DNA from: Cephalopachus bancanus
Taxonomy: Eukaryota > Chordata > Mammalia > Primates > Tarsiidae
DNA length: 64,000 nt
Reading direction: 5' to 3'
NCBI GenBank assembly: GCA_027257055.1
Contig: JAPVLO010000182.1
Location: forward strand, 7,316,001-7,380,000
The notes under the pieces were generated by a model, which worked only from the letters and a program-made list of their open reading frames with translations, was not told the DNA's origin and searched no databases. This document shows, piece by piece, positions 45,234 to 54,615 of the stretch; within the stretch, counting starts at the first letter, position 1, and each line of letters opens with the position of its first letter. The translations under genes and the position numbers were made by a program.

Positions 45234-46235
45234 AAAAAAAATTATTATGGGAAAATTCCCAAGAGTCATAAAAGTAAAGACAGTAGTTCAGTGAAGGTCA
45301 ACGTACCCACCACCAAGCTTCAACAACAATCAGCTCATGGCCTGTCTTGTTTGCCCTGGACCCTACCCACTTACCTGCTCCCACGATTACTGTGAAGTAA
45401 ATCGCAATCATCATATCAAAATGCTGAAAGTATTTCATTATGTGTCTCTAAAGAACTCCCTTTATAAGACCATAACCTCTGCCAGGTACGGTGGCTCACG
45501 CCTGTAATCCTAGTACTCTGGGAGGCCAAGGCGAGAGGATTGCCTGAGCCCAGGGGTTCGAGACCAGCCTGGACAACATGGCAAGTCCTTGTCTCTACAA
45601 TAAATCAGAAAATTAGCTGGACGTGGTGGTGTGTGCCTGTAGTCCCAACTACTTGGAAGGCTGAGACAGGAGGATCGTCTGAGCCCAGCAGGTTGAGGCT
45701 GTGGTGGCTGTGAGTTGCCTCTGCACTCCAGCCTAGGAGACAGGGTGAGACCCCAACTCAAAAAAAACAAAAAGCCAAAACCTCAATTCTTTTAGACATA
45801 CTTCCCCCAAAACAACTATTTAATAAAGTATCAAATATCTAGTCAGTATTCACATTTCCCTGGTTTTCCAATAGTCTTTTTAAAAATGGTTTATTTGTTT
45901 GAATCAGGATCTAAATGAAGTTTCTACATTGCTGTAGCTTAATATGTCTCTTAAGTGTCTTTTAATTTATAGATTCTCCCTTCAAGTCTTTTTTCTCTTC
46001 TTCCTGCAATTTTTCTGTTGAAGCAACTAAATTGTTTACCCTAGAGAATTTCCCACATTTTGGCTTTTGCTGATTACCTCACATCAATTACCTCTTTCAC
46101 GTGTCACTCTGTCGCTTGTATTTCCTGTAGGTTGAATATCAGGTTTGATGTGGTTTGGGGTCTACTTTTTGGTGACACTTCACAGGAAGCATTGGAAGTA
46201 CCTAGGTTACAGTTGAGCTTTTTCACAGTGTTAGA
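45234..46235 (-). repeat. old LINE-type repeat, split by an Alu
   Basis: 'cccaccaccaagcttcaaca', 'tgctgaaagtatttcatt', 'atctagtcagtattcac', 'tttgtttgaatcaggatc', 'ttaatatgtctcttaag', 'attctcccttcaagtc' and 'tttcccacattttggc' are a familiar old mammalian repeat, probably antisense L1ME/L1M5 3' UTR. Orientation and subfamily are uncertain. Confidence 0.5.
45481..45772 (+). mobile_element. Alu SINE
   Basis: Head 'gccaggtacggtggctcacg'. Target-like flanks ataacctc and aaaacctc. Confidence 0.93.
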
Positions 46236-46429
46236 AACCTTCACGATCATTGCCTGATGATGAATTCCATTGATTCACTGGGGAGCTGCAAATGGTGAGA
46301 TCATTCCTCTTTCATTTACTCGCTGGAATCCTCCCTTGAAGGGAAACTTTCATCAGCTGTTTGGTGATCTGTGGTGCAGTTCATAGAAGAAAGTCAGCTT
46401 CCCTGGTTCACCCCAGGACCACTGTCAGC

Positions 46430-46565
46430 TAGCTGAGTGACTGTGGGCAGGTTATCTAATCTCTCTGAACCTGTTTTCACATTTATACAATGGGAATGAT
46501 CCTATTACCCAAGCTTGTTATAAGGGCTAAAGGAAATAAAACATGTCAAGGCCTTGGCATGAAGC
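46430..46565 (+). repeat. MIR SINE
   Basis: 'gagtgactgtgggcaggtta', 'ctctctgaacctgttttcac', 'tacaatgggaatgatcctat', 'ggctaaaggaaataaaacatg' follow the MIR core and 3' half. Confidence 0.8.
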
Positions 46566-46755
46566 CTTCCACGATGGGAACTGCCATCCTTACGTTCGTT
46601 GTTAGGGGGAGGATTTCCCAGTCAGCACCGGGTGAACACACCCAAGGATGCTGAGTCGGGCTTGGCTTTTTATCACTTGTCATTACCACAGGCTATTGCA
46701 ACTATCAGTGGAGTCATTCCCCCCAAAAGAGAGTTATCCTACCACATGGAGCTTT

Positions 46756-47024
46756 TTTTTTTTCCCCGCCCAGACTGGAGTGCAGTGGCCGCTGCCGGCC
46801 ACCACAGCCTCGACCTGCTGGGCTCTGGCAGTCCTTCCGCCTCAGCCTTCCGAGTAGCTGGAATTACAGGCGCACACTACCACACCCGGCTGATTTTTTA
46901 TTTATTGTAGAGATGAGGTCTCGCCAAGTTGCCCAGGCGGGTCTCGAACCCGCGGGCTCAGGCAATCCACTCACCTCAGCCTCCCAAAGGAGCGGGATTA
47001 CAGGCTGAGCCACCGAGCCCGGCG
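46756..47024 (-). mobile_element. lineage-specific Alu
   Basis: Antisense derived Alu, slightly 3'-shortened ('ttttccccgcccagactgg'). Perfect T-arm-like palindrome at 46937-46953. Flanks ggagcttttttt / gggagctttttt are the target. Confidence 0.95.
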
Positions 47025-47759
47025 GGAGCTTTTTTCTGACGCTTATGACAGTCATCAGCAATCTGCTCAGCAGACAGGGCTGTGGAAGACCCAGTGGTCT
47101 TGCTAGACAAAAAAAGTGCAGAGGCATCCAGGCCGGGCCAGCCTTGCGTCTCCAGGGAAGAACTCGCGAGACAGGATTAAACAGTGCCCTTGGAGCCCTA
47201 ATCCAAGATGTCCTTTCTCTGGAAACTCCTATTAGTAACATATTTACTCTCCCTTTGGTTTTGGCAAGTCAGTAAATTAATTTAACCCTATTGTCAGAAC
47301 AGTTGGTTGCTCATTTACAACTATCAAAATTTTATAAGACTTTGTAAAAACCACTCAGGCATAGTTAGGGCCTAAAGGCATTCATCTCAGAATTGGCTCT
47401 GAGTTTGATTTCTGTATTTCTGCGCATATTAAATCTTCATATTGTCACTTACAGTCTCTTAATGAACTCTACTTAGTAGAGGACACTGAAGTCTTTGGTA
47501 GAAGTTATAAAAACAAGAAGCCATTTGTAAGTCAATCTAGTTTTGTTACAAAGGTAAATCTTATGTTAGTGGCTTAACACCAGAAGTTGAGTTTCTGAGC
47601 TTTTAAAAGAGTCTGTGCTCTCCAGCCTGTACTTAGAAGAGGGATGGGATAGTTCATGTTCCCTGTAGGGAGACAATATTTATAAGGACACACCATATGG
47701 CCTTTCTTCCTTTGAGGCCTAGGAATAAAATGCTGTACTGTCTCCTCAGCACATGCTCA
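47025..47759. other. unassigned DNA
   Basis: No repeat or gene recognised. Confidence 0.4.
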
Positions 47760-47990
47760 TGTTAAGAGTTTAGACTGGTTCAGAATAAGTCCATGAGTTG
47801 TTTGACCTTGAGGAAGCTACTTAACTTCTGTAAGCCTCAGTTTCCCTGTCTCTAAAATAAGATAACAAAAGTTGTTGTTGTGAGGACTGAATGAGATAAT
47901 GTAGGTGAAGCACTGAGCACGGTGTCTGGCAAATTTTTAAGGACTCAATAATTGATAGTTATTATCATTATTAGAGCTATGACCAGATTC
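47760..47990 (+). repeat. MIR SINE
   Basis: 'ttgtttgaccttgaggaagc', 'tacttaacttctgtaagcctc', 'agtttccctgtctctaaaat', 'gtgaggactgaatgagataa' and 'gagcacggtgtctggc' are MIR nearly end to end. Confidence 0.88.
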
Positions 47991-48039
47991 TAGTCCTGGG
48001 TGACCATGCATTATGTCACAATTTTTGTTTAAGTCAATA

Positions 48040-48830
48040 TTTAGTTGGATTATCACTCAATAATAAAAACGAACAAACTTCTGATATAAGCAACAACTAG
48101 ATGGATCACAAAGGCATTATGCTGAGTGAAAGAAACCAATCTCAAAGGGCTATGTTATGTATGAATTCATGTCTGAAACATTCTCGAATGACAAAATTAT
48201 AGAGATAGAGAACAGACTAATGGTTGCCAGGGTAATGTTAGGGATAGTGGAAGGGAGTGTGCAACTAGGGGTAGCAGGAGGGACATCTCTGTGGTGATGG
48301 ACTGGTTCTGTATCTTGATCACAGTGGTGGTCCCATGAATCTACACATAACATGGCGTAGAAGCCGGGCTCGGTGGCTCAGCCTGGAATCCCGCGCTTTG
48401 GGAGGCTGAGGTGAGTGAATTGCCTGAGCCCGCCGGTTCGAGACCCGCCTGGGCAACTTGGTGAGACCTCAGCTCTACAACAAATCAAAAAATTAGCCGG
48501 GCGTGGTAGCGCGCGCCAGTAGTTCCAGCCACTCGGAAGGCTGAGGTGGAAGGATCGCCGGAGCCCAGCAGGTCGAGGCTGCGGTGGCTGGGAGCGGCCA
48601 CTGCACTCCAGTCTGGGCAATAGAGTGAGACTCCAACTCAAAAAAAAAAAATGGCGTAGAATTATACACAGACAGTGTACTAATGTCAGCTTCCTGATGG
48701 ATAGTGCAGTATACTTATGTATGATGCAACATTGGGGGAAGGGTAGAGGGGACCTCTCTGTATCTTTTCAACGTCTTGTGAATCTACAATTATTTCAAAA
48801 TAAACATTAAAAAAATTTAGTGATTACCAA
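48040..48830 (+). mobile_element. old L1 3' end, split by an Alu
   Basis: 'tggatcacaaaggcattatg', 'ctgagtgaaagaaaccaatc', 'ctaatggttgccagggt', 'tctgtatcttgatcacagtg', then after the Alu 'gaattatacacagacagtg' and 'ttgtgaatctacaattattt' follow the L1M 3' UTR. Confidence 0.8.
48363..48650 (+). mobile_element. lineage-specific Alu with perfect target-site duplication
   Basis: Derived Alu close to consensus. Target atggcgtagaa is identical at 48352-48362 and 48651-48661. Confidence 0.97.
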
Positions 48831-49776
48831 GTTGAAATACAGCTCCCAGTTGAGTCGCATAGTATACTATGATTACATCTCCTTTCTTGTGTGACTGCTG
48901 TCTCCCAGATTTAAAAATTGCCTCACGTTCTATTTTTTTTGTTTTGTTATTTACCTGGTATTAATATTCTTCCCAAATAATATCAGAACTGTAAAATCCC
49001 CCTCAATGTAGTTGAACACTTTAGGAAACCTGTGACATCACTCCTTTTTTTTTTTTTAAGTGCCATCCCTCCAGCACCAAGCTGGACTTGCTAGTCTCTT
49101 GGCTGCCTCTGTGCCCATTTGCATAGGAAAGTATCTGGCGGTCTACACAGTAAAGTCTTAAATTGTGTTGTTTTACGGGGTACTGAGATTTCAAAATAGG
49201 TCGTTTTTCTTTTTGCTCACCTATATTTTCTAAATTTGCTGTAACTTGTATTATTTGTGTCATGCTGTCACTATATCCCTTATGATAGAAAGAGAGAAGA
49301 GGCCATACAGTTCAGAAAGACAAAAACAAGAGGTCTTGCTTTTAGCTGCTCGAGCACATATGTGGAACCCTGGGGAATGCACAGGGTGGCAACTGGGGAC
49401 CTTGTAATGACTCATCAGCATCTTATCATTGGCCCTCCCTTAGTGCACAAGACCAGGGCTCAAGTCCCAGACTCTAGTTCAGGCTAACGTCCTAGACGAG
49501 TCCCAGTCTCTCGGTGGGTACCACAAGGTCACCCCTCACTCATAGCCACACCCTCTCATTCCCATTCCCTCCTCCAAACTCCTGAGTCATTTTTAGCCCC
49601 TTGGTCTCCCACTCTCATCCAGGCTCTAACCCCAGCAATTGGCATTTTCAGCAAATTCTAATCCTGCTTCTGGATGGAGAGTGTAAGGAGGCTTCAGGTC
49701 CTGAAGCTGGAAGAAGGCAGACTAGAGGCCATCGCTGAGGCCTAGCCCTAGAATGGAGTATTTAAGAGACAATCTG
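48831..49776. other. unassigned DNA
   Basis: Poly-T near 49048. No repeat or gene recognised. Confidence 0.4.
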
Positions 49777-50073
49777 AGGTCAGGAGCAGTGCTCACACCT
49801 GTAATCCTGGCACTTGGGTAGACCAAGGTGGGAAGATTGCTTGAGCCCAGGAGTTCAAGATCAGCCTGGGCAACATACCAAGACCTCATCTCCACAAAAA
49901 AAAATTTTTTTTTAATTAGCCGGGCAGAGTGGTGCACACCTGTAGTCCCAGTCCCTCCAAATGCTAAGGCAGAAGGATCTCCTGAGGTCGTGGATGTGGT
50001 GAGCCGTGATGGTTCTACTACACTCCATCCAGCCTGGGCAAGAGCAGGACTCAAAATACAAAAATAAAAAAAC
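49777..50073 (+). mobile_element. Alu SINE (old)
   Basis: Head 'aggtcaggagcagtgctcac'. Diverged right arm and short A-rich tail. Confidence 0.88.
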
Positions 50074-50480
50074 ACGCAGACGTATTTCATTACCGAATTT
50101 AATCTTTCTTATTCTTTTGCACCTTATTAGATCAAAGACTCTGTAATCTCCTTCTCAGACTCAGACTACTTTACAAAAATCAGCCTCCTCTTAGGTACCA
50201 GAAGAGCTGGGGGGTGGAGGGTGAGGTGGGGAGGGAATTCCACTAAACTGTCAAAAGGATCAAAGAAGAAAAGTTTTGGGGTGGAAGCCAGGAGGCCTCT
50301 CACAACTGCAGAAGAGGCCAGCTCTGCGGCGCACCCCTGTCTCTCAACAGGAAACTTGACCCTAATGCCCTCCCTTGGGGCCAGAGGAGCCAGTGAAGTG
50401 GGACCCCCACCATCCCCGACGGCGCCACCTGCAGGATGCTCGCTCCGCCTTGTGAGCGCTTGTGAGTGTATACGGAATTT
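50074..50480. other. repeat-poor, GC-richer unassigned DNA
   Basis: Contains the CTCF-type motif. A 137-codon frame (50221-50634) runs into the TG repeats and is not called. Confidence 0.45.
50422..50435 (-). promoter_or_regulatory. CTCF-type binding motif
   Basis: Minus strand CCTGCAGGTGGCGC matches the 14-base CTCF core (CCASYAGRKGGCRS) at 13 positions, with only the third base off. It lies in GC-richer repeat-poor DNA. Confidence 0.5.
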
Positions 50481-50484
50481 CAGA

Positions 50485-50536
<52 letters not shown>

Positions 50537-50558
50537 CCCAAGGAGCAGAGCTTTCAGA

Positions 50559-50614
<56 letters not shown>

Positions 50615-50632
50615 CCCAAGGAGCAGAGCTTT
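50481..50632. repeat. tandem duplication of a (TG)n-containing unit
   Basis: Unit 1 is 50481-50554 (74 bases) and unit 2 is 50555-50632 (78 bases). Each reads cagaagcg, (TG)n, then taaaaaatcccaaggagcag and agcttt. Outside the TG tract they are identical, so the duplication is recent. They differ by two TG units. Confidence 0.95.
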
Positions 50633-50639
50633 AAAATGC

Positions 50640-52018
50640 AGCGCATCAAGTGGAAATAAACCTCACTGCCTCAGAAAGCCGCCAAGCAAACCAGAGAGTC
50701 TTCTCAGTGATTTTCTGTTGCAGGTTTTCTGTGAGTGGATTTGCTGCCTTCTGGTAAAAACAAAAACATGTTTAACAGGCTCCCAAATTCCCCTGGCTGG
50801 ATTTGTTTTACATTCAAGAGCAAAGCCATCAGCACAATTTCAGGTCAATCTCACATTCTCTGTCTTCCATAATCTCTCAAGGTTCCTGAGTATATTAAAA
50901 CACTTCCCAAGAACATTATAAGAAAAATGATCTTCTAAAGCACAGCTCACCATATAATAGGATTTTTTTTTCTGTGTCTGTCCCCTAGTTCCCCTTAACA
51001 AAATGTCATGATTCAAGTTCCTGGGAATCCCTTGGCATATTAAAACATTTTGAATTTGCTAATTTGATTTCAGAATAGCCTGGGTAACCTATGTAGAAGA
51101 CATGTCCAGCCTCCACTTAATATGTGGTATATTTCCTTAAGTGCATAAAAGACCTTGGAAATGCTTGATTTCCTCAAGATCATTCACCTTGGCAAGATAG
51201 CCCTGTGCGGATAGCCAGTGCACAGATAAAAGTGACTCTATGTGTTTGCATGAGACAAGAAGAGCGGCATTTTACCGTGGAAGGAGGACAAGGGTTGGGT
51301 CCAATCCCCAAATCTAGCTAATTATGAGAGGTAGAGACAGAGAGCAAATCTTTTCGCCACAAGCTTCCAATTTGTGCTTGAAAAATGCATCTATATTAGG
51401 ATCCTCTCCACCCAGGCATTTAGGCATTTGCGTAGACAAATTGTTAATGAAATAAATGATTCTGCTGAAACATTCAGAGATGATATTAAAAATCCCAGGA
51501 AGTCAAATATATGAATGGGCAAATATATGCGTCACAGGGAAGAGATGAAATTCATCATTTCTTTCATTTTATTTTCGAGCCAAAAGGTGCTTATTGAAGG
51601 ATGGACCAATGTTGCTAAATTAAGAGACTGACCGCAGGCCCCTGATGTTAGCCAACAACTTTAAAGATATTCATTTCCTTTCTTCCTTTTCTCCCTGTCC
51701 TCTCCTCCTCCACACTTAGACGCTTCTTGAACTTTCCGGGGAAGTGTTCACCCCTGCTCCTGCTTCTGAGTTTTAGCAAAGCGATGACTTTCTGGTCTTG
51801 GCCTCCCCTCTTTTTTCTCCCCTTCTAATTTGCTTTCATTTTATTTTTTGAAAAATTTTTTTCCTATAAGGCTATTCAAAGCAACTCTAAATGGGAGTTA
51901 GCTCTGTGGAGGTGGGGATGGACAAGAAGGAATGTTTAGCTTTGCTCCCTGCAGCACTGTTAAAATTTTGTTTTACTATGAGCATATGTTACTTTTATAA
52001 TTCTTAAAATAGTTTTCT
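50640..52018. other. repeat-poor DNA, possibly conserved non-coding
   Basis: About 1.4 kb without recognised repeats, AT-rich and without long frames. 51340-51660 looks like constrained non-coding sequence in style, but conservation cannot be judged from one genome. Confidence 0.4.
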
Positions 52019-52317
52019 GGACTGGGTGTGGTGGCTCATGCCTGTAATTCCAGCACTTTGGGAGGCTGAGGTGGGAGGATTGCTTGAACCCAAGAGTTCG
52101 AGACCAGCCTGGGTAGCACAGGGAGACCTCATCTCCACAAAAAATAAATAAGAATTAGCCGAGTATGGTGCTGCATGCCTTTAGTCCCAGTTATTCGAGA
52201 GGCTGACGCGGAAGGATCGCCTGAGCCCAGAAGGTCAAGGCTTCCATGATCCTTGATTGTGCCACTGCACTTCAGCCTGGACAGCAGAGTGAGACCTCCA
52301 CTCAAAAAATAAATAAA
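52019..52317 (+). mobile_element. Alu SINE
   Basis: Head 'ggactgggtgtggtggctcatg'. Tail (aaat)n. Confidence 0.93.
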
Positions 52318-52452
52318 TTTTTCTTATTACAAGTAGTATCTGTTTATTGTAAATAATTTGAAAAACAAACTGAAAGCTTGTAATGCCAAAATGGAATTAT
52401 TTAACGGAATCATCTTAAGTGAAAGTGCAGTCACTTTGACACTGCCTAGTTC

Positions 52453-53038
52453 TGTCATATTCTCTTAACATTATCTTGCTTGCCCTCTAATCAGGGACAG
52501 AATCAGTTTCTCAGAGGTAGCTATTGATAATTGTTTTACAACCCTTCCCCAGCTTATTTTTATACTAATTCGCTTTTCTATTCCAAGTATTTGCACAAGA
52601 AACAAGTTAATCTAATCAGCCCATTTGTGACCATCCACACAGACCCCGTCAACACCGCAACAGTCATGTGAGAAACCCTTCTGCCTGCTGTCCATCACCT
52701 GACGTCAGTACCTGTGCTTACCTGTCCCCTTTATGATGCCATGGAACAGACTACCACCCAATCACCTTAATGCTCTGCCTCCATCAAAGGGAAGGCTTAA
52801 AAGCATTGAACCTCAAGCAGCCATTCGCCACATGGTTCTTCGAGCTCTGGCCTCCGTGTTTCTGCCATGTTTCCTAGCTTTGGCCTCCCTCCCCAGCCTT
52901 GGGGAGGTGAGTCCCCTCTCTCGCTCTTCAATTTGCTTTCTAAATAAACTGTATTTTCCAGTCTTATGTCTGTGCAATTCTTTGTGTCTTTTGCGTGTCT
53001 CTGGATCACACACCACCCCTGTCTGGTCCAACTTAACA
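52453..53038 (+). mobile_element. ERV LTR, copy 2
   Basis: Starts TGTCATATTCTC, ends ...CAACTTAACA, about 586 bases, uninterrupted. Polyadenylation signal aataaa at 52943-52948. Same family as 10257-11545 and 53248-54172. Followed by a primer-binding site, so it is a 5' LTR by orientation. No gag, pol or env text is left. Confidence 0.85.
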
Positions 53039-53042
53039 CTTT

Positions 53043-53060
53043 TGGAGGTCCCACTGAGAT
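53043..53060 (+). other. retroviral primer-binding site, tRNA-Gln type
   Basis: TGGAGGTCCCACTGAGAT begins four bases after the LTR end. It is complementary to the 3' end of mammalian tRNA-Gln (expected TGGAGGTCCCACCGAGAT) with a single mismatch. This marks the provirus family as glutamine-tRNA primed. Confidence 0.75.
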
Positions 53061-53247
53061 TTTGACCCAACACAGAGAAAAGAAAAAAAGGGAAAACTCA
53101 AAAGTCACTACCAGGCTTTGCAGTGCCTGGTGAGCCACCCTCTGTGGTGTGGGTGCTGCTTGACTCTCCAGGCCACTGTCAGGTCAGGCAGGGGAGAAGG
53201 AATGGACCTGTTAGGTTCAAATATATTTTCCAGCAGGGCCTCCAAAG
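53061..53247. other. ERV leader remnants between two inverted LTRs
   Basis: The left part continues the plus-strand LTR leader ('tttgacccaacacagag'). The right part is the leader of the minus-strand LTR, whose degraded primer site reads tggaggccctgctgg on the minus strand next to 53248. No coding text remains. Confidence 0.6.
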
Positions 53248-54172
53248 TGTTAGGTCAGACCTACCGGGGTGGGGGTTGTGCGATCTGGTGCCACATGAAA
53301 GATGCAAAGAATTGCTCAGCAGTTAGACTGGAAAATATAGTTTATTTCGAAAATAAGTTAGAGAGAGGAGATTCACCTCTCTGAGGTAGGAGAGGGGGCC
53401 AAAGCTTAGGAAACATGGCAGCGGCCATCGCTCAAAGAGTGCATGGCCACTCCAGAGTTTAGTAAACCGACGGCTAATGGCTACTTGAAGTCAAATGTTT
53501 TTAAACATTCCCCTTTGGTGGGGGCAGGTTGTTTAGGTGGTTGTGGGTGGTCTGCTCCGTGTCATCACAAAGAGACAGGTAAGCCCAGGTACAGGCGATG
53601 GACAGCAGGCCAGTGGGTGAGTTAGTCACAAGATTGCTGCCATGGTGATGGGGTCTGTGTCATGAAGGTCACAAGGGCTGATTAGGTTAACTTGGGTCTT
53701 AGGGTGGAGGAAAATGCTTGAAACAGAAAAGCTAATTAGTGAGCTGGGTGAGGTGGTTTACGCCTGTAATCCCAGCACTTCGGGAGGCAGATGCGAGAGA
53801 ATTATCTGAGCTCAGGGATTTGAGACCAGCCTGAGCAACATGGCAAGACCTTGTCTCTACAATAAATCAAAAAAAAATCAGTCAGGCATGGTAGCACATG
53901 CCTGTGGTTCAGTTACTTGGAAGGCTGAGGCGGAAGAATCACCTGAGGCCAGCAGGTCGAGGCTGCGTTGCCCGTGAGTGTAGCAGCCACCACACTCCAG
54001 GCTGGGTGACAGAGTGAGACTCCAACTCAAACAAAGAAGAAAAGCTAATTAACAAAACAAACTGGGGAGGGCTTGTAAAGCAATTATCAATAGCTACCTC
54101 TGAGAAACCTGTTCTGTTCTTGGCCAGTGGATTAGAGGGTAAGTTAAAGTGATTTGCTAGAAAAATATGACA
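53248..54172 (-). mobile_element. ERV LTR, copy 3, inverted, split by an Alu
   Basis: On the minus strand it starts TGTCATATTTTTCTAGC (at 54172) and ends ...GACCTAACA (at 53248). The polyadenylation signal is at 53341-53346. About 610 bases without the Alu. It is tail-to-tail with copy 2. Confidence 0.85.
53739..54037 (+). mobile_element. Alu SINE in LTR copy 3
   Basis: Head 'gtgagctgggtgaggtggttt'. The LTR target agaaaagctaatta is identical at 53725-53738 and 54038-54051. Confidence 0.96.
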
Positions 54173-54202
54173 ACGCTAAACAATGTCACATTAACAGGAC
54201 CA

Positions 54203-54615
54203 AAAAGGCTGGTCTCAAACTGCTGGCCTCAAGCTGGGTTTACAGGCATGAGCTACTGCACAAAGCTTTTTTTTCAAGAGACAGGTCCTCGCTTTGGGAG
54301 TCAGAAGCGAGAGAATTGCCTGAGCTCAGGGGTTCGAGACCAGCCTGAGCAATATGGTGAGACCTCATCTCTACAATAAATCAAAAAAATTAGCTGGGCG
54401 TGGTGGCGCGTGCCTGTGGCTCCAGCTACCTGGAAGGCAGAGAAAGAAGGATCACCTGAGCCCAGCAGGTTGAGGCAACCTGGGTGACAGGGTGAGACTC
54501 TGACTCAAAAAAAAAAAAGAAAAAGGTCTTTCCATATTGTTCAGGCTGAACTTGAACACCTGGGATCAAGTGATCCTCCCGCCTCAGCTTCCCAAGTAGC
54601 TGGGACTAGAGTTGT
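54203..54615. mobile_element. antisense Alu pieces interrupted by a plus-strand Alu
   Basis: Antisense Alu text at 54203-54270 and again at 54530-54605. Between them a plus-strand Alu lacks its head and starts at 'tcgctttgggagtcagaag' (about 54288), running to an A-rich end at 54525. Confidence 0.8.

Noticed and set aside
50221..50634. 137-codon frame ending in two poly-(VC) blocks
   Set aside because: The repeats are translations of (TG)n and the rest has no motif.
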